Assembly (NCBI RefSeq): GCF_012927305.1
Contig: NZ_JABBGH010000004.1
Location: forward strand, 124,001 to 188,000
Source: Hymenobacter polaris
GTDB lineage: Bacteria > Bacteroidota > Bacteroidia > Cytophagales > Hymenobacteraceae
Reading direction: 5' to 3'
DNA length: 64,000 nt
Shown here: positions 52,150 through 61,621 of the stretch, piece after piece
How the letters are laid out: each line of letters starts with the position of its first letter
How positions within the stretch are numbered: the first letter of the stretch is position 1
Notes under the pieces: generated by a model
Database searches by the model: none
The model's input: only the letters and a program-made list of their open reading frames with translations
Told to the model about the DNA's origin: nothing
Position numbers and translations under genes: made by a program

Positions 52150-53394
52150 ATGCCCCTGCTGCCAGTTGCCTCATCCGGGTGGCCCCATCTGCGGCCACGC
52201 TGCTTACGTTCTCGCCTAGGCAGCTACTTCCTTGTGGACTGGGTCAACTTCGCCGCGCGACGGCTGGCTTGGCCACTAGGAGTATTGAGCGTGCTCAGTC
52301 TCGGGCCGCAGTTCAGCTGCGCGCAAACTGCCGCCGGGCTACGCCCAGGCCTACGGGGCGACTACTACGAGGGGCTGAATTTTGAGCACCTGGTCCATAC
52401 CCAGCGCGATGCTCATCTCGACTTCGACTGGCACGAGCAAAGTCCCGTGCCGGGGGTGCCCGCCACATCGTTTACCGTCCGCTGGACGGGCTGGCTGGTC
52501 CCGCCGGTAACGGGCCGGTATATCCTGCATCTCACGGTGGACGATGGCGTGCGCCTCTGGCTGGACCAGCGCCTGCTACTGAATGAATGGCGGGGCCAGT
52601 ATCTAAGCGTGTATCAGGTAGCCATTGATTTACAGGCCGGGCATGCCTACCCCCTGCGGCTGGATTACTGTCAGTATTCGGCCACTACGCGGCTGCTGCT
52701 AAGCTGGGAGCGCCCGCGCCAATCGGAGGCCCCGGCTTCGTGGCATACCCTGTGGGGACTCACAACGGAGCTGCTGAGTAGCCGTTATCGCGAAGTAGTA
52801 CCTGCCCGTGCGCTTGTTACCAACTGGTCGCCGGCCCCGCGCCCGCTCGTCGGCCCGCGGCCTGGCACGAGGCCGCCCGCTAAGCTGGTGACAAACCTGC
52901 GCCAACGCCGCGCGCGACCAGCCCCGACACTGCCCCGGCCTCAGCCGCGTACCCCCTCCGAACCCCTGCTGGTGAAGCGCACGCACGTAGTCCAATTAAT
53001 TAGTGCTCCGCGCGCGAACGCGCGCGACACGCTGGCGCGCCAGCTAGCCTCGGGAGTGGCGGTTACCTGGCACGCCTTATACTTCCCCCAAGGGCAGGCA
53101 ACGCTCCTGCCCGCCGTGGCGGCTAGCCTGGATACCCTGGTGGGGGTACTTCGGCAGTACCCCCACCTGCGCCTGGAGGTGCAAGGTCACACCGATAACC
53201 AGGGAGACGCGCTGCTAAACCAGCACCTCTCCTACCAACGAGCCGTAGCCGTGTGCACGTACCTGACGGCGCACGGAATTGCCGCTAGTCGCCTGCAGCC
53301 CCGAGGGTTCGGGGATACGCAGCCCGTGGCTGACAACCGGGAGCCCGCACAACGCCCCCGCAATCGGCGGGTAGTGCTACAGCCTATCCCCTAA
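52150..53394 (+). CDS. PA14 domain plus OmpA-like peptidoglycan-binding protein
   Basis: 414 aa from MPLLPVASSGWPHL; an internal hydrophobic segment (LGVLSVLSLGPQFSCAQ) likely acts as a long signal. PA14 domain (~65-190): GLRGDYYEGLNFEHLV, FTVRWTGWLVPPVTGRYILHL, DDGVRLWLDQRLLL. An Arg/Pro-rich linker follows, then OmpA C-terminal domain (~310-414): LYFPQGQATLLPA, LRLEVQGHTDNQGD, NQHLSYQRAVAVCTYLTAHGI, RLQPRGFGDTQPVADN and RNRRVVLQPIP. Predicted outer-membrane/periplasmic protein binding carbohydrate (PA14) and peptidoglycan (OmpA). Confidence 0.9.
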   Translation: MPLLPVASSGWPHLRPRCLRSRLGSYFLVDWVNFAARRLAWPLGVLSVLSLGPQFSCAQTAAGLRPGLRGDYYEGLNFEHLVHTQRDAHLDFDWHEQSPVPGVPATSFTVRWTGWLVPPVTGRYILHLTVDDGVRLWLDQRLLLNEWRGQYLSVYQVAIDLQAGHAYPLRLDYCQYSATTRLLLSWERPRQSEAPASWHTLWGLTTELLSSRYREVVPARALVTNWSPAPRPLVGPRPGTRPPAKLVTNLRQRRARPAPTLPRPQPRTPSEPLLVKRTHVVQLISAPRANARDTLARQLASGVAVTWHALYFPQGQATLLPAVAASLDTLVGVLRQYPHLRLEVQGHTDNQGDALLNQHLSYQRAVAVCTYLTAHGIAASRLQPRGFGDTQPVADNREPAQRPRNRRVVLQPIP

Positions 53395-53498
53395 CGCAGT
53401 ACGGTCAGCACAAGGCGCGCGGCTTAAGCGCTTCTCTTTCCTATGAACACTATATAAGTTATTGATTATCAATAATATTTAATCCAATAAAGGCCTTA

Positions 53499-54371
53499 TT
53501 AGCATTGCTGTCGAAATGCCTTCGGTGATATGCCGGTCTGCTTGCGAAAAAAGCGATTGAAATACGTAGCCTCCGCAAAGCCCAGGCCCTGGGCAATATC
53601 GGCGATGGGCCAGTCGGTATGCCGTAGCAGCGCCTGCGCTTCCTGGGCGATGCGCTCGGCCAAATGGCCGCTGGTTGTGCGGCCGGTGGCAGCGCGCACC
53701 ACCCGGTTCAGATGGTTGACTTGCACGCCCAGCTGCGCGGCAAACGCCTGCGCGCTGTGCAGCGCCAGGGGCTGCGTGGGCGAGGCCACTGGAAACTGCC
53801 GCTCCAGCAGCTGCAGAAACCGCGCCGCCAGGCGAGTGGCCGGGCCGGGTGGCGGGGGCGGGTCCTGGTTAGATTGCAGCCGCAGGGCCACGTGCACCAC
53901 CTGCTGCACGTGCGTACGCAGCAGCTCGTACTTGTGGCGGTAGCCCGAGGCTAAATCGGCCAGCATCCGCCGGAAAGTCTCGCTTAGCCAGGCAGTCTGG
54001 TCGGGATCTAGGTGGAAGCGCGGATTGGCCCCCAGGCGAAACAAAGGCGACTCCTGCAGCGAGGCCGAGCGGTCAACGCCGGACAGAAATGCGTTGGTGA
54101 ATTCGCAGTAAAAGCCCGTGAGGCCGGTTTGTTGTTGGCACGAATACGGCAGCAGCGGATTGAAAAACAGCAGGTCAGCGCCGCCGATGGTCAGCGTCTG
54201 CCCCGCGTATTGCACCAGCGCCGTGCCCCCCGTGTAGAGGCTGATTTTATACGCGCTGCGCTGCCGGTAGGGCATCGCCAACTGGCTGGCCGTCATCGTG
54301 GTGGTATCGAAGGCCTGCACTGTAAACTGGTCGTAGTCCAGCCGGTCGGGGATTAGGGAAGCACTGGTCAC
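53499..54371 (-). CDS. AraC-family transcription regulator
   Basis: 290 aa, GTG start (GTG ACC AGT). N-terminal cupin-like sensor (YKISLYTGGTALVQYAGQTL...DLLFFNPLLPYSC), a helical linker, and the two-HTH AraC domain (AAQLGVQVNHLNRVVRAATGRT, then WPIADIAQGLGFAEATYFNRFFRKQTGISPKAFR). It is divergent from the molybdenum hydroxylase cluster and the obvious candidate to regulate it. Confidence 0.93.
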   Translation of the reverse strand: MTSASLIPDRLDYDQFTVQAFDTTTMTASQLAMPYRQRSAYKISLYTGGTALVQYAGQTLTIGGADLLFFNPLLPYSCQQQTGLTGFYCEFTNAFLSGVDRSASLQESPLFRLGANPRFHLDPDQTAWLSETFRRMLADLASGYRHKYELLRTHVQQVVHVALRLQSNQDPPPPPGPATRLAARFLQLLERQFPVASPTQPLALHSAQAFAAQLGVQVNHLNRVVRAATGRTTSGHLAERIAQEAQALLRHTDWPIADIAQGLGFAEATYFNRFFRKQTGISPKAFRQQC

Positions 54372-54665
54372 GGCTACCCAGTACGGGAAAGCCAGGAGCG
54401 AGTTAGCCGCTGGTTGCGCGGCAGCTACCTGGCCAGCAACCAGCCAGTAGAACTAGCGGGTGCCTGACCAGTTGGCCGGTTAAGTAAGTAGCTAGCCAAA
54501 CCGACAAACTTGGTTGAATAAGTCAAGAAATTGCTTGAATAGTGCTGGATAAGCGCAGGCGTAGCAATGTCCTTTGTACCCCTGCCCGTGGCCAAGCAAG
54601 CACTGCTTGCCGGCTTCGCTGCTCCTGCCGCCGCTCCCACCATCATTTTAGCTCAGCCCCTGCGC

Positions 54666-56990
54666 ATGACAACTATAACCGGCACCCTGCTCAACGCCGC
54701 TACCACCTTGGCGGGCAAGGCCATGAAGCTCACGCCCGACCTGCAGCCGGACCCGCTGCTGCACGCCGATAAGTTCGTGAGCCAGCCCTACCCCCGCGTA
54801 GATGGCCGCCTGAAGGTGACCGGCAGCGCGCGCTACAGCGCCGAGTTCCCAGTAGACGGGCTGACTTACGCCGCGCTGGTGCACAGCCCCATTGCCAAGG
54901 GCAAGATTACGGCCCTCGACACGGCGGCGGCCGAGGCCGTGCCGGGCGTGTTGGCGGTGATGACTTACCTGAATGCCCCGCGCCTGCAAACCCCTTCTTA
55001 CGCCTACGTGGTGAGCATGGCCAACCCGCTGGCCGGCTCCACCACCACGCTGCCCATCATGCAGTCGGCCGCCATCACCTGGAACGGCCAGCCGGTGGCC
55101 GTGGTGGTGGCCGAAACCCTGGCCCTGGCCCAGTACGCAGCCAGCCTAGTGCACGTGCGCTACGAGGTGGAGACCCCGCGCCTGACGCTGGCCCACCACC
55201 AGGACCAGGCGTTTAAGCCCGATCACGTGGTACTGCTGCCGGCCGACGTGACCAAGGGCGATGCCGAGGCCGCCCTGCCGCTAGCCCCCGTGCGCGTGGA
55301 TAACCTGTACACCACGCCCTACCTGAACCACAACGCAATGGAGCCCCACGCCACCACGGCCAAGTGGGACGCGGCGGGCCGGCTGACGGTGTACGACTCC
55401 ACGCAGTACCCCGTGGGCGTGCAGGAGGCCCTGATGGAAGTGTTTGACCTGAAGACCAGCGAGGTGCGGGTTATCACGGAATTCGTGGGCGGGGCCTTCG
55501 GCGGCAAGGTAGCCATGTGGCAGAATACGCCGCTGGCCGCCGCCGCCGCCCGGCTCGTGGGCCGGCCCGTGCAGCTGAGTCTGGCGCGGGCCTCGGTCAA
55601 CTACCTGGTGGGCGGACGCACCACCACCGAGCAGCGCGTGGCCCTGGGCGCGACGGCCGACGGGCAGCTCACAGCCGTTATCCACTCGGGCTACTCCATG
55701 TGCACCCCGGACGTATACGCCGAGCAGTTTTCGGTCATGGCCCGCCACCAGTACGCCGCGCCTAATATTCACTCCTTTCAGCGCGTGGTGGAGCTGGACC
55801 GGGTGCAGAACTCCTTCATGCGGGCCCCCGGCGAAACGCCCGGCTCCTTCGCCCTCGAATCGGCGATGGACGAGCTGGCTTATGCCTTGAAGATGGACCC
55901 ACTGGCGCTGCGCCGCCGCAACGAGCCGGTGCGGGACCCCACCGAGGACACGCCCTTTTCGAGCCGCCACCTGCTGGAATGCTACGACCAGGGCGCCCGC
56001 TTTTTCGGCTGGGACCCCGCGCGCCCCGCCCCCGGCACCACCCAGCGGGGCGAGTGGCTGGTGGGCACCGGCGTGGCCGGCTGCTACTACCCCGTGCAGC
56101 CGCTGCCGGCCACGGTGCGCGCCCGCCTCACGCCCGCGGGCGACGTGACGGTCTTCACCTCGTCGGTAGAAATGGGGGTCGGCGCGGCCACCATCCAAAC
56201 CCAGCACATTGCCGAGCGCTTCGGCGTGGCCTTCGAGCGCGCCCACTACGTGCAGGGTGACACCGACCTGCCCCAGTGGCGGGCGATGGGCGGCTCGGCG
56301 GCTACGGCCTCCGTGGGCGCGGCCATCCGCGCAGCGGCCGATAAGCTGACCGACGAGCTGTTTAAGCTGGCGCAGGCGGATAAAGATTCGCCGCTGCATA
56401 AGGCCGAGCGGGGTGCCGTGGCGCTGCGCACCGGCGGCCTCTACCTGACCAGCGACCCAACTACCGGGGTTGCCTACGCCGATTTGCTGGCCGGGCAGGA
56501 CAAGCCGTTTTTCGAGGTTGAAGGCTCGTCGCCGCCCCCGACCGAGGGCGCGAAGTACTCAATGTCTTCCTACGGGGTGCACTTTTGCGAGGTGGGCGTG
56601 CACGCCGACACCCGCGAGGTGCGGGTGCGCCGCTTCGTGACGGTCATGGACTGCGGACGCATCGTGAACCCAAAAACGGCGCGCTCCCAGATTCAGGGTG
56701 GCATCGTGATGGGCCTGGGCATGGCCCTGATGGAGGAGTCGGCCTACGACGAGCGCACGGGCCGGCTCATGAACCCGGACTTGGGCGAGTACCACGTGCC
56801 GGTGCAGGCCGACCTGCCAGCGCTCGACGTGCATTTCCTCAACCTGCCCGACCCGCACATGACCCTAGGCGTGAAGCCGGTGGGCGAAATCGGCATCGTG
56901 GGCTCGGCCGCCGCCCTGGCCAATGCCGTGTACCACGCCACCGGCATCCGGGTGCGCGACCTGCCCATTACGGCTGATAAGCTGTTGTAA
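54666..56990 (+). CDS. Molybdopterin-binding subunit of xanthine dehydrogenase-type hydroxylase
   Basis: 774 aa from MTTITGTLLNAATTLAG; the frame is open 33 codons earlier. Ald_Xan_dh domains: PRVDGRLKVTGSARYSAEFP at the start, VRVITEFVGGAFGGKVAMWQ (molybdopterin contact), RAPGETPGSFALESAMDELA (catalytic Arg region), VEMGVGAATIQTQ and KPVGEIGIVGSAAALANAVYHATGI with the catalytic Glu. YagR/PaoC-like. Hydroxylates aldehydes or aromatic heterocycles. Its partner Fe-S and FAD genes follow, the latter broken. Confidence 0.93.
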   Translation: MTTITGTLLNAATTLAGKAMKLTPDLQPDPLLHADKFVSQPYPRVDGRLKVTGSARYSAEFPVDGLTYAALVHSPIAKGKITALDTAAAEAVPGVLAVMTYLNAPRLQTPSYAYVVSMANPLAGSTTTLPIMQSAAITWNGQPVAVVVAETLALAQYAASLVHVRYEVETPRLTLAHHQDQAFKPDHVVLLPADVTKGDAEAALPLAPVRVDNLYTTPYLNHNAMEPHATTAKWDAAGRLTVYDSTQYPVGVQEALMEVFDLKTSEVRVITEFVGGAFGGKVAMWQNTPLAAAAARLVGRPVQLSLARASVNYLVGGRTTTEQRVALGATADGQLTAVIHSGYSMCTPDVYAEQFSVMARHQYAAPNIHSFQRVVELDRVQNSFMRAPGETPGSFALESAMDELAYALKMDPLALRRRNEPVRDPTEDTPFSSRHLLECYDQGARFFGWDPARPAPGTTQRGEWLVGTGVAGCYYPVQPLPATVRARLTPAGDVTVFTSSVEMGVGAATIQTQHIAERFGVAFERAHYVQGDTDLPQWRAMGGSAATASVGAAIRAAADKLTDELFKLAQADKDSPLHKAERGAVALRTGGLYLTSDPTTGVAYADLLAGQDKPFFEVEGSSPPPTEGAKYSMSSYGVHFCEVGVHADTREVRVRRFVTVMDCGRIVNPKTARSQIQGGIVMGLGMALMEESAYDERTGRLMNPDLGEYHVPVQADLPALDVHFLNLPDPHMTLGVKPVGEIGIVGSAAALANAVYHATGIRVRDLPITADKLL

Positions 56991-57004
56991 GGTGGGTTAT
57001 TCAA

Positions 57005-57080
57005 CGTGTAGTCCCCCTCCCCAGCCCCTCGCCGCTTGCTGCGCGGAATCCTTCGGGGAGGAGGCCCGGGAGTGAGTGGG
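57005..57080. repeat. GC-rich interspersed palindrome-like element
   Basis: CCCCCTCCCCAGCCCCTCGC on one side and CGGGGAGGAGGCCCGGGAG on the other, around GCTTGCTGCGCGG. It resembles the small extragenic palindromes often left between Hymenobacter genes. Seen once here, so status as a repeat is inferred. Confidence 0.3.
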
Positions 57081-57130
57081 GTTACCGCAAGTATAGCCTA
57101 CCCCCTCCTGAAATTTCAATTCTTCCCCTT

Positions 57131-58183
57131 ATGCCCCTTACCAATTTTCGCACGCTTGGCCGCTCCGGCCTCATCGTCAACCCATTGGCGCTGGGCACCA
57201 TGACCTTCGGCACGCCCCGCTGGGGCTCGCCCGATGACGTGTGCGAAGCCATCTTCAACGCCTACGTGGATGCAGGCGGCAACTTCGTAGATACGTCCGA
57301 CATCTACGCCGGCGGGCACAGCGAGGAGCTGCTGGGCCGCTTCGTGGCCCAGCGCCAGCTGCGCGACCAGGTGGTGCTGGCTACCAAGTTTACCTGGAAC
57401 GCCTCGCGCGGCAACCCCAACGCGGGCGGCAGCGGGCGCAAAAACATTTACCGCGCCCTGGAAGGCAGCCTGCGCCGCCTGCAAACCGACTACGTGGACG
57501 TGTACTGGCTGCACGCCTGGGACGTGGTGACGCCCGCCGAGGAGCTGCTGCAAACCTTCGGCGACCTGGTGCGGGCCGGCAAAATCCGCTACTTCGGCCT
57601 CTCCGATGTCCCGGCCTGGTTTATGACCCAAGTGGCGGTGCTGGCCCAGGCCCACGGCGTGCCCGGCCCCATTGCCGTGCAGCCGGAGTACTCGCTCACC
57701 GAGCGCAGCATCGAGCGCGAGCACGTGCCCGCCGCCCGCGCCCTGGGCCTGGGCGTGGTGCCCTGGAGCCCGCTGGCGGGCGGCTTTCTGGCGGGTAAAT
57801 ACGCGCGGCAAGACGCGGATAAGGGCAGCGGTGAGGGGCGGCTCAGCGGCCCCTCACCGCTGGGCGACACCAAGTTTACCGACCAAAACTGGCGGGTGCT
57901 CGACGTGCTGCGCACCGTGGCCGGGCAGCTGGACCGCCCGCTGCCGCAGGTGGCCCTGGCCTGGGTGGCGGCCCAGCCGGGCGTTAGCTCCATCCTGCTG
58001 GGGGCCAGCAAAGTAGCGCAGCTGCGCGCCAATCTGGCCGCGCTGGAAATCAAGCTGACGGCCGAGCAATTGCGCGCCCTCGACCAAGTGAGCACGCTGG
58101 AGCTGGTGCATCCCTACCAGATTGCGACGCCCGAGGTCAACCGCAGCATCTTCGGCGGCCACGCCGTGCGCGGCTGGCAGTAG
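57131..58183 (+). CDS. Aldo/keto reductase
   Basis: 350 aa. TIM-barrel AKR motifs: LALGTMTFG, FVDTSDIYAGGHSEELLG (Asp and Tyr of the tetrad), VVLATKFTWN (Lys), VDVYWLHAWD (His), YFGLSDVPAW and VVPWSPLAGGFLAGKY; NADPH-binding end VSSILLGASKVAQLRANL. Probably reduces an aldehyde or ketone with NADPH. Its placement between subunits of a molybdenum hydroxylase suggests a linked pathway. Confidence 0.93.
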   Translation: MPLTNFRTLGRSGLIVNPLALGTMTFGTPRWGSPDDVCEAIFNAYVDAGGNFVDTSDIYAGGHSEELLGRFVAQRQLRDQVVLATKFTWNASRGNPNAGGSGRKNIYRALEGSLRRLQTDYVDVYWLHAWDVVTPAEELLQTFGDLVRAGKIRYFGLSDVPAWFMTQVAVLAQAHGVPGPIAVQPEYSLTERSIEREHVPAARALGLGVVPWSPLAGGFLAGKYARQDADKGSGEGRLSGPSPLGDTKFTDQNWRVLDVLRTVAGQLDRPLPQVALAWVAAQPGVSSILLGASKVAQLRANLAALEIKLTAEQLRALDQVSTLELVHPYQIATPEVNRSIFGGHAVRGWQ

Positions 58184-58267
58184 GCGCGGCGGACCAGGCA
58201 ATTAGGCAGAACTCGTTGATTTAGCCAGGCAACTGAAATTATTGCTTTGTCAATCCATAGTTTCTAA

Positions 58268-58795
58268 ATGTACCTTCTCGTGACTCATCCGCTGGCTGCG
58301 GCGGACACGCTGGCCCCCGCCCTACCCCTCACGCTGCGCGTCAACGGGCAAGCGTACTCCCTCCCCCTGGCCCCGTGGACCACGCTGCTCGACGCCTTGC
58401 GCGAGCACCTGCACCTGACGGGCACCAAAAAAGGCTGTGACCACGGCCAATGCGGGGCCTGCACCGTGCTCATCGACGGCGTGCGCATCAACTCCTGCCT
58501 GTCGCTGGCCGTGCTGCACGAGGGGCACGCCATCCAGACCGTGGAGGGCCTGGGCAGCGAGCAGCAGCTGCATCCCTTGCAGCAGGCATTTATCGACCAC
58601 GATGCCTTTCAGTGCGGCTACTGCACGCCGGGGCAGCTCTGCTCGGTTCAGGGCCTGCTCCACGAAGGCCACGCCCGCACCGCCGCCGACGTGCGGGAGC
58701 TGATGAGCGGCAACCTCTGCCGCTGCGGGGCCTACAAAGGCATTCTGGCCGCCGTGCTGGAAGTAGCGGGTAAGGAATTAGGCATAAGCAGCTAG
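58268..58795 (+). CDS. 2Fe-2S subunit of xanthine dehydrogenase-type hydroxylase
   Basis: 175 aa. Plant-type ferredoxin cluster: GCDHGQCGACTVLIDGVRINSC (four Cys). The second cluster domain has CGYCTPGQLC and SGNLCRCGAYKGI. All eight ligands are present, so the protein should fold and carry electrons from the molybdenum to the FAD subunit. 84 bp after the aldo/keto reductase. YagT/PaoA-like. Confidence 0.95.
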   Translation: MYLLVTHPLAAADTLAPALPLTLRVNGQAYSLPLAPWTTLLDALREHLHLTGTKKGCDHGQCGACTVLIDGVRINSCLSLAVLHEGHAIQTVEGLGSEQQLHPLQQAFIDHDAFQCGYCTPGQLCSVQGLLHEGHARTAADVRELMSGNLCRCGAYKGILAAVLEVAGKELGISS

Positions 58796-58885
58796 CCGGC
58801 CGAACGGCTAAGCACTCTACCCCTTCCGCCAGCGGCTGGCCCTCGTCCACCAGGTTCCTTTTTCATACTCTCTAATTAGCTACTA

Positions 58886-59877
58886 ATGAACAGCTTCACC
58901 TTTGCCCAAGCGCCTACCGTGGCGGCGGCCTTGCAGCAGAAGATTGCTCACCCCGGGGCCGCCTACCTGGGCGGGGGCACCAACCTCGTCGATTTGCTGA
59001 AGCAAAACATGGCCCGCCCCCCGCACCTCATCAGCGTCAACCAACTGCCGCTGGCCGCCATCGAGGAACTGCCTAGCGGTGGGCTGCGGCTAGGGGCGCT
59101 GGCCACCAACGCCCAAACCGCTTACCACCCTGCCGTGCAGGCCCGATACCCGCTGCTGAGCCAGGCCATTCTGGCTGGGACCTCTCCGCAGTTGCGCAAC
59201 ATGGCCACCAACGGCGGCAACCTGCTCCAGCGCACCCGCTGCTACTACTTCTACGACCTGGCATTCTACGACCTGGCAGCGCCCTGGGCGGCTACAACCG
59301 CGTCTGCGGCATCTTGGGCACTTCGGAAAGCTGCATCACGACTCACCCCTCGGATATGTGCGTGGCCCTGGCCGCGCTCGAGGCGGTGGTGCGCGTGCAA
59401 GGGCCGGCCGGCGAGCGCACCATCAAGTTCGAAGACTTTCCTCGCCTGCCCGGCGACACGCCCGAGCAGGATACTAACCTGGGGCCCGACGAGCTGATAA
59501 CGGCGCTTGAGTTGCCCGCCAACGGCTTTGCGCCGCACAGCACCTACCTTAAGCTGCGCGACCGGGCCAGCTACGCCTTTGCCCTGGTGAGCGTGGCCGT
59601 GGGACTGGAGATGGACGGCAACACCATCAAAACTGCCCGCTTGGCGTTGGGCGGCGTAGCCCACAAGCCCTGGCGCGACCCGAAAGCCGAACAGTTGCTG
59701 GCCGGCCAGCCGGCATCCGGGGAATTATTTACGGAAATAGCGGCCCGACTCACGGCCGGCGCGGTGGGCTACGAGCATAATACCTTCAAGATTGAGTTGG
59801 CCCGGCGCGCCGTTGTGCGGGCCCTACGGCAGGCGGCGGCCCAGGCGGCCACGCCAGCCGCGCTGACTGCTCACTAA
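58886..59877 (+). pseudogene. FAD-binding subunit of the hydroxylase, frameshifted
   Basis: The first frame (from ATG 58886) reads MNSFTFAQAPTVAAAL, GAAYLGGGTNLVDLLKQNMA (FAD pyrophosphate loop), TSPQLRNMATNGGNLLQRTR and YYFYDLAFYDLAAPW, then loses the family pattern. The other frame picks up ALGGYNRVCGILGTSESCI and continues TTHPSDMCVALAALEAVV to 59877. At the break is a tandem 15-bp duplication (CTACGACCTGGCATT, 59251-59265, then 59266-59280). The Cys-rich segment expected here (CNK...GSGC) is missing. The complex has probably lost its electron exit. Confidence 0.85.
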
Positions 59878-59957
59878 GAGCGGCGACGCACGTAACAACT
59901 ACGGTAGCAGCGCATTTCGCCCACCTGACTATTTGTAGCAAATTAGTCGAGAAAGCT

Positions 59958-60530
59958 ATGTACACCGCCATTCTAGCCAACGTGGCTCGCTACGTGGCGC
60001 TAACGGCCGCCGAGCAGCAGGCGTTTACAAACCAGCTCCAGCCGCAGCACGTGGCCCGCCACGGCCTGCTTCAACCAGCTGGCCCCCCGGTCCGCTACCT
60101 GGCGTTCGTGGTGCGGGGCTGCGTGCGCACCTACACCACGGATGCCCGCGGGCGGGAACACGTGCTGGCCTTTGCCCCCGAAGGCTGGTGGAGCAGCAAC
60201 TTTACCAGCGCCCTGTCCGCCCCGCGCGCCTACCTGAGTCTGCAAGCCTTGGAAGACACCGAGGTGCTGCTGCTGCGCCTCGACCAATTGGAGGAGCTCT
60301 GCCTGCAGGTGCCCAAGTTTGAACGCTTCTTTCGGCTCTTGTTTCAGAACGGCTACCTGCTGGCCCAGCGCCGCCTCACCGCCCGCGCCCACCTTTCTGC
60401 CGAGGCGCGCTACGCCCGCTTTTGCCGCCACTACCCGCAACTGCACCAGCGCGTGGCCCTCAAGCATATTGCTTCCTTCCTAGGGATTACCCCCGAGTTC
60501 TTGAGCACGCTGCGCGGCCGGCAGGTTTAA
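59958..60530 (+). CDS. Crp/Fnr-family regulator
   Basis: 190 aa. cNMP-binding-like jelly roll: FVVRGCVRTYTTDARGREHVLAFAPEGWW and LQALEDTEVLLLRLDQLEELC, then the dimer helix and a C-terminal HTH typical of Bacteroidetes members (ARFCRHYPQLHQRVALKHIASFLGITPEFLSTLR). No Fe-S cysteines. The effector is unknown; many homologues appear ligand-free. It lies downstream of the hydroxylase cluster. Confidence 0.92.
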   Translation: MYTAILANVARYVALTAAEQQAFTNQLQPQHVARHGLLQPAGPPVRYLAFVVRGCVRTYTTDARGREHVLAFAPEGWWSSNFTSALSAPRAYLSLQALEDTEVLLLRLDQLEELCLQVPKFERFFRLLFQNGYLLAQRRLTARAHLSAEARYARFCRHYPQLHQRVALKHIASFLGITPEFLSTLRGRQV

Positions 60531-60644
60531 TTTCTTAAACTAGTTTAAGGAGCGTAGCGGGTCCCAGCCGCCAGTTTTGCGCGGCTTTTCCGGGTCATAT
60601 CTGTCCCGAGCCGGCCGGCTCATCTACTCATTAACCCATATGCC

Positions 60645-61403
60645 ATGGCAACTTCCACCCCTACTTCATTTGATGCCTACCTACCCATTTGGGTTATTTA
60701 CCAAGCCGCTTGGTCCAATATCAGCGCGGGCGAACGACATTATCTGCTGACCAGTAGCGTGGGCGCCGACTGCGTCTACACTGACCCGGACACGCGGCCC
60801 CTGAGCGGCTACGGCGAGCTGATGCCCTACCTGGATAAGTTTCAGCGGGACTACCCCGGCACTTGGTTTCAAAACCAGCGGCTGGCTACACACCACGGGC
60901 ACGGCCTGGCCGATTGGACCATGTTCGAGGCCAACGGACAGCAGCTGGCCGGCACCAGTTACGCCCGCTACGGGGCCGACGGGCGGCTCACGCGCATGAC
61001 CGGCTTCTTCCCCTCGCCCAAGAACCCCTTGCAAAACGAAGCGCAACTGGCCACCTGGAACGCTTACCAGGCCGCCTGGGCCGGCAGCAGCGCCGCAGAG
61101 CGGGAGCAGTTGCTAGCCCGTAGCGTGGCCGACGACGCCACGTACGCCGACCCCACGACCGAATGCCAGGGCCGGACCGCGCTCATGGCCCATATTGAAC
61201 AGTCGCAGCAGCAACGGCCCGGCGCGACGTTCCAAAACGATAAGTTTCTGGTGCATCACGACCAAGCGCTCTCCTGGTGGACGATGCGCGGCGTGGACGG
61301 GGCCACGCTGGCGACCGGCACGAGTTACGCCCGCTTTGGCGATGACGGGCGCCTGACGCAGATGACGGGTTTTTTCAATTCGGCCCCGGCAGGCAACCAG
61401 TAA
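60645..61403 (+). CDS. Tandem NTF2/SnoaL-like protein
   Basis: 252 aa made of two homologous ~120-aa NTF2-like domains. Repeat 1 has WVIYQAAWSNISAGERHYLL, SYARYGADGRLTRMTGFFP; repeat 2 has WNAYQAAWAGSSAAEREQLL, SYARFGDDGRLTQMTGFFN. Each keeps a DP-T/D-T motif (YTDPDTRP, YADPTTEC). An internal duplication, so one chain would mimic the usual NTF2 dimer. No export signal. Possible isomerase or ligand binder; substrate unknown. Confidence 0.85.
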   Translation: MATSTPTSFDAYLPIWVIYQAAWSNISAGERHYLLTSSVGADCVYTDPDTRPLSGYGELMPYLDKFQRDYPGTWFQNQRLATHHGHGLADWTMFEANGQQLAGTSYARYGADGRLTRMTGFFPSPKNPLQNEAQLATWNAYQAAWAGSSAAEREQLLARSVADDATYADPTTECQGRTALMAHIEQSQQQRPGATFQNDKFLVHHDQALSWWTMRGVDGATLATGTSYARFGDDGRLTQMTGFFNSAPAGNQ

Positions 61404-61549
61404 AAAAGCGCCGCATTGCTGTTTAGCTACTTGCTAAACTTCCAGCAACTACAAGCTCTTTCTCTAAACTAACCCTTACTCCCTCGTTCATACCCACGTT
61501 TTTTGAAATACCTCGCCTCGACGGAATTCGACTCCCTAGTCTCAGCGTT

Positions 61550-61573
61550 GTTTTTTGTTCGTGCTCTAGTGCG
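61550..61573 (+). repeat. Remnant of a Tn3-like terminal inverted repeat
   Basis: GTTTTTTGTTCGTGCTCTAG followed by TGCG matches the right end of the 241-bp elements in about 21 of 24 positions, but the terminal CCCC is changed to a GATG-type end. No element interior follows, so it is a solitary remnant. Confidence 0.5.
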
Positions 61574-61621
61574 GATGAGATAAGTAAAGTCATTGATTGC
61601 AATCAATTGACTAGCAACATT

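Noticed and set aside
55281..56399. 372-codon leftward frame inside the molybdopterin subunit gene
   Set aside because: Antisense shadow rich in His/Gly/Arg; the rightward frame has complete family motifs.
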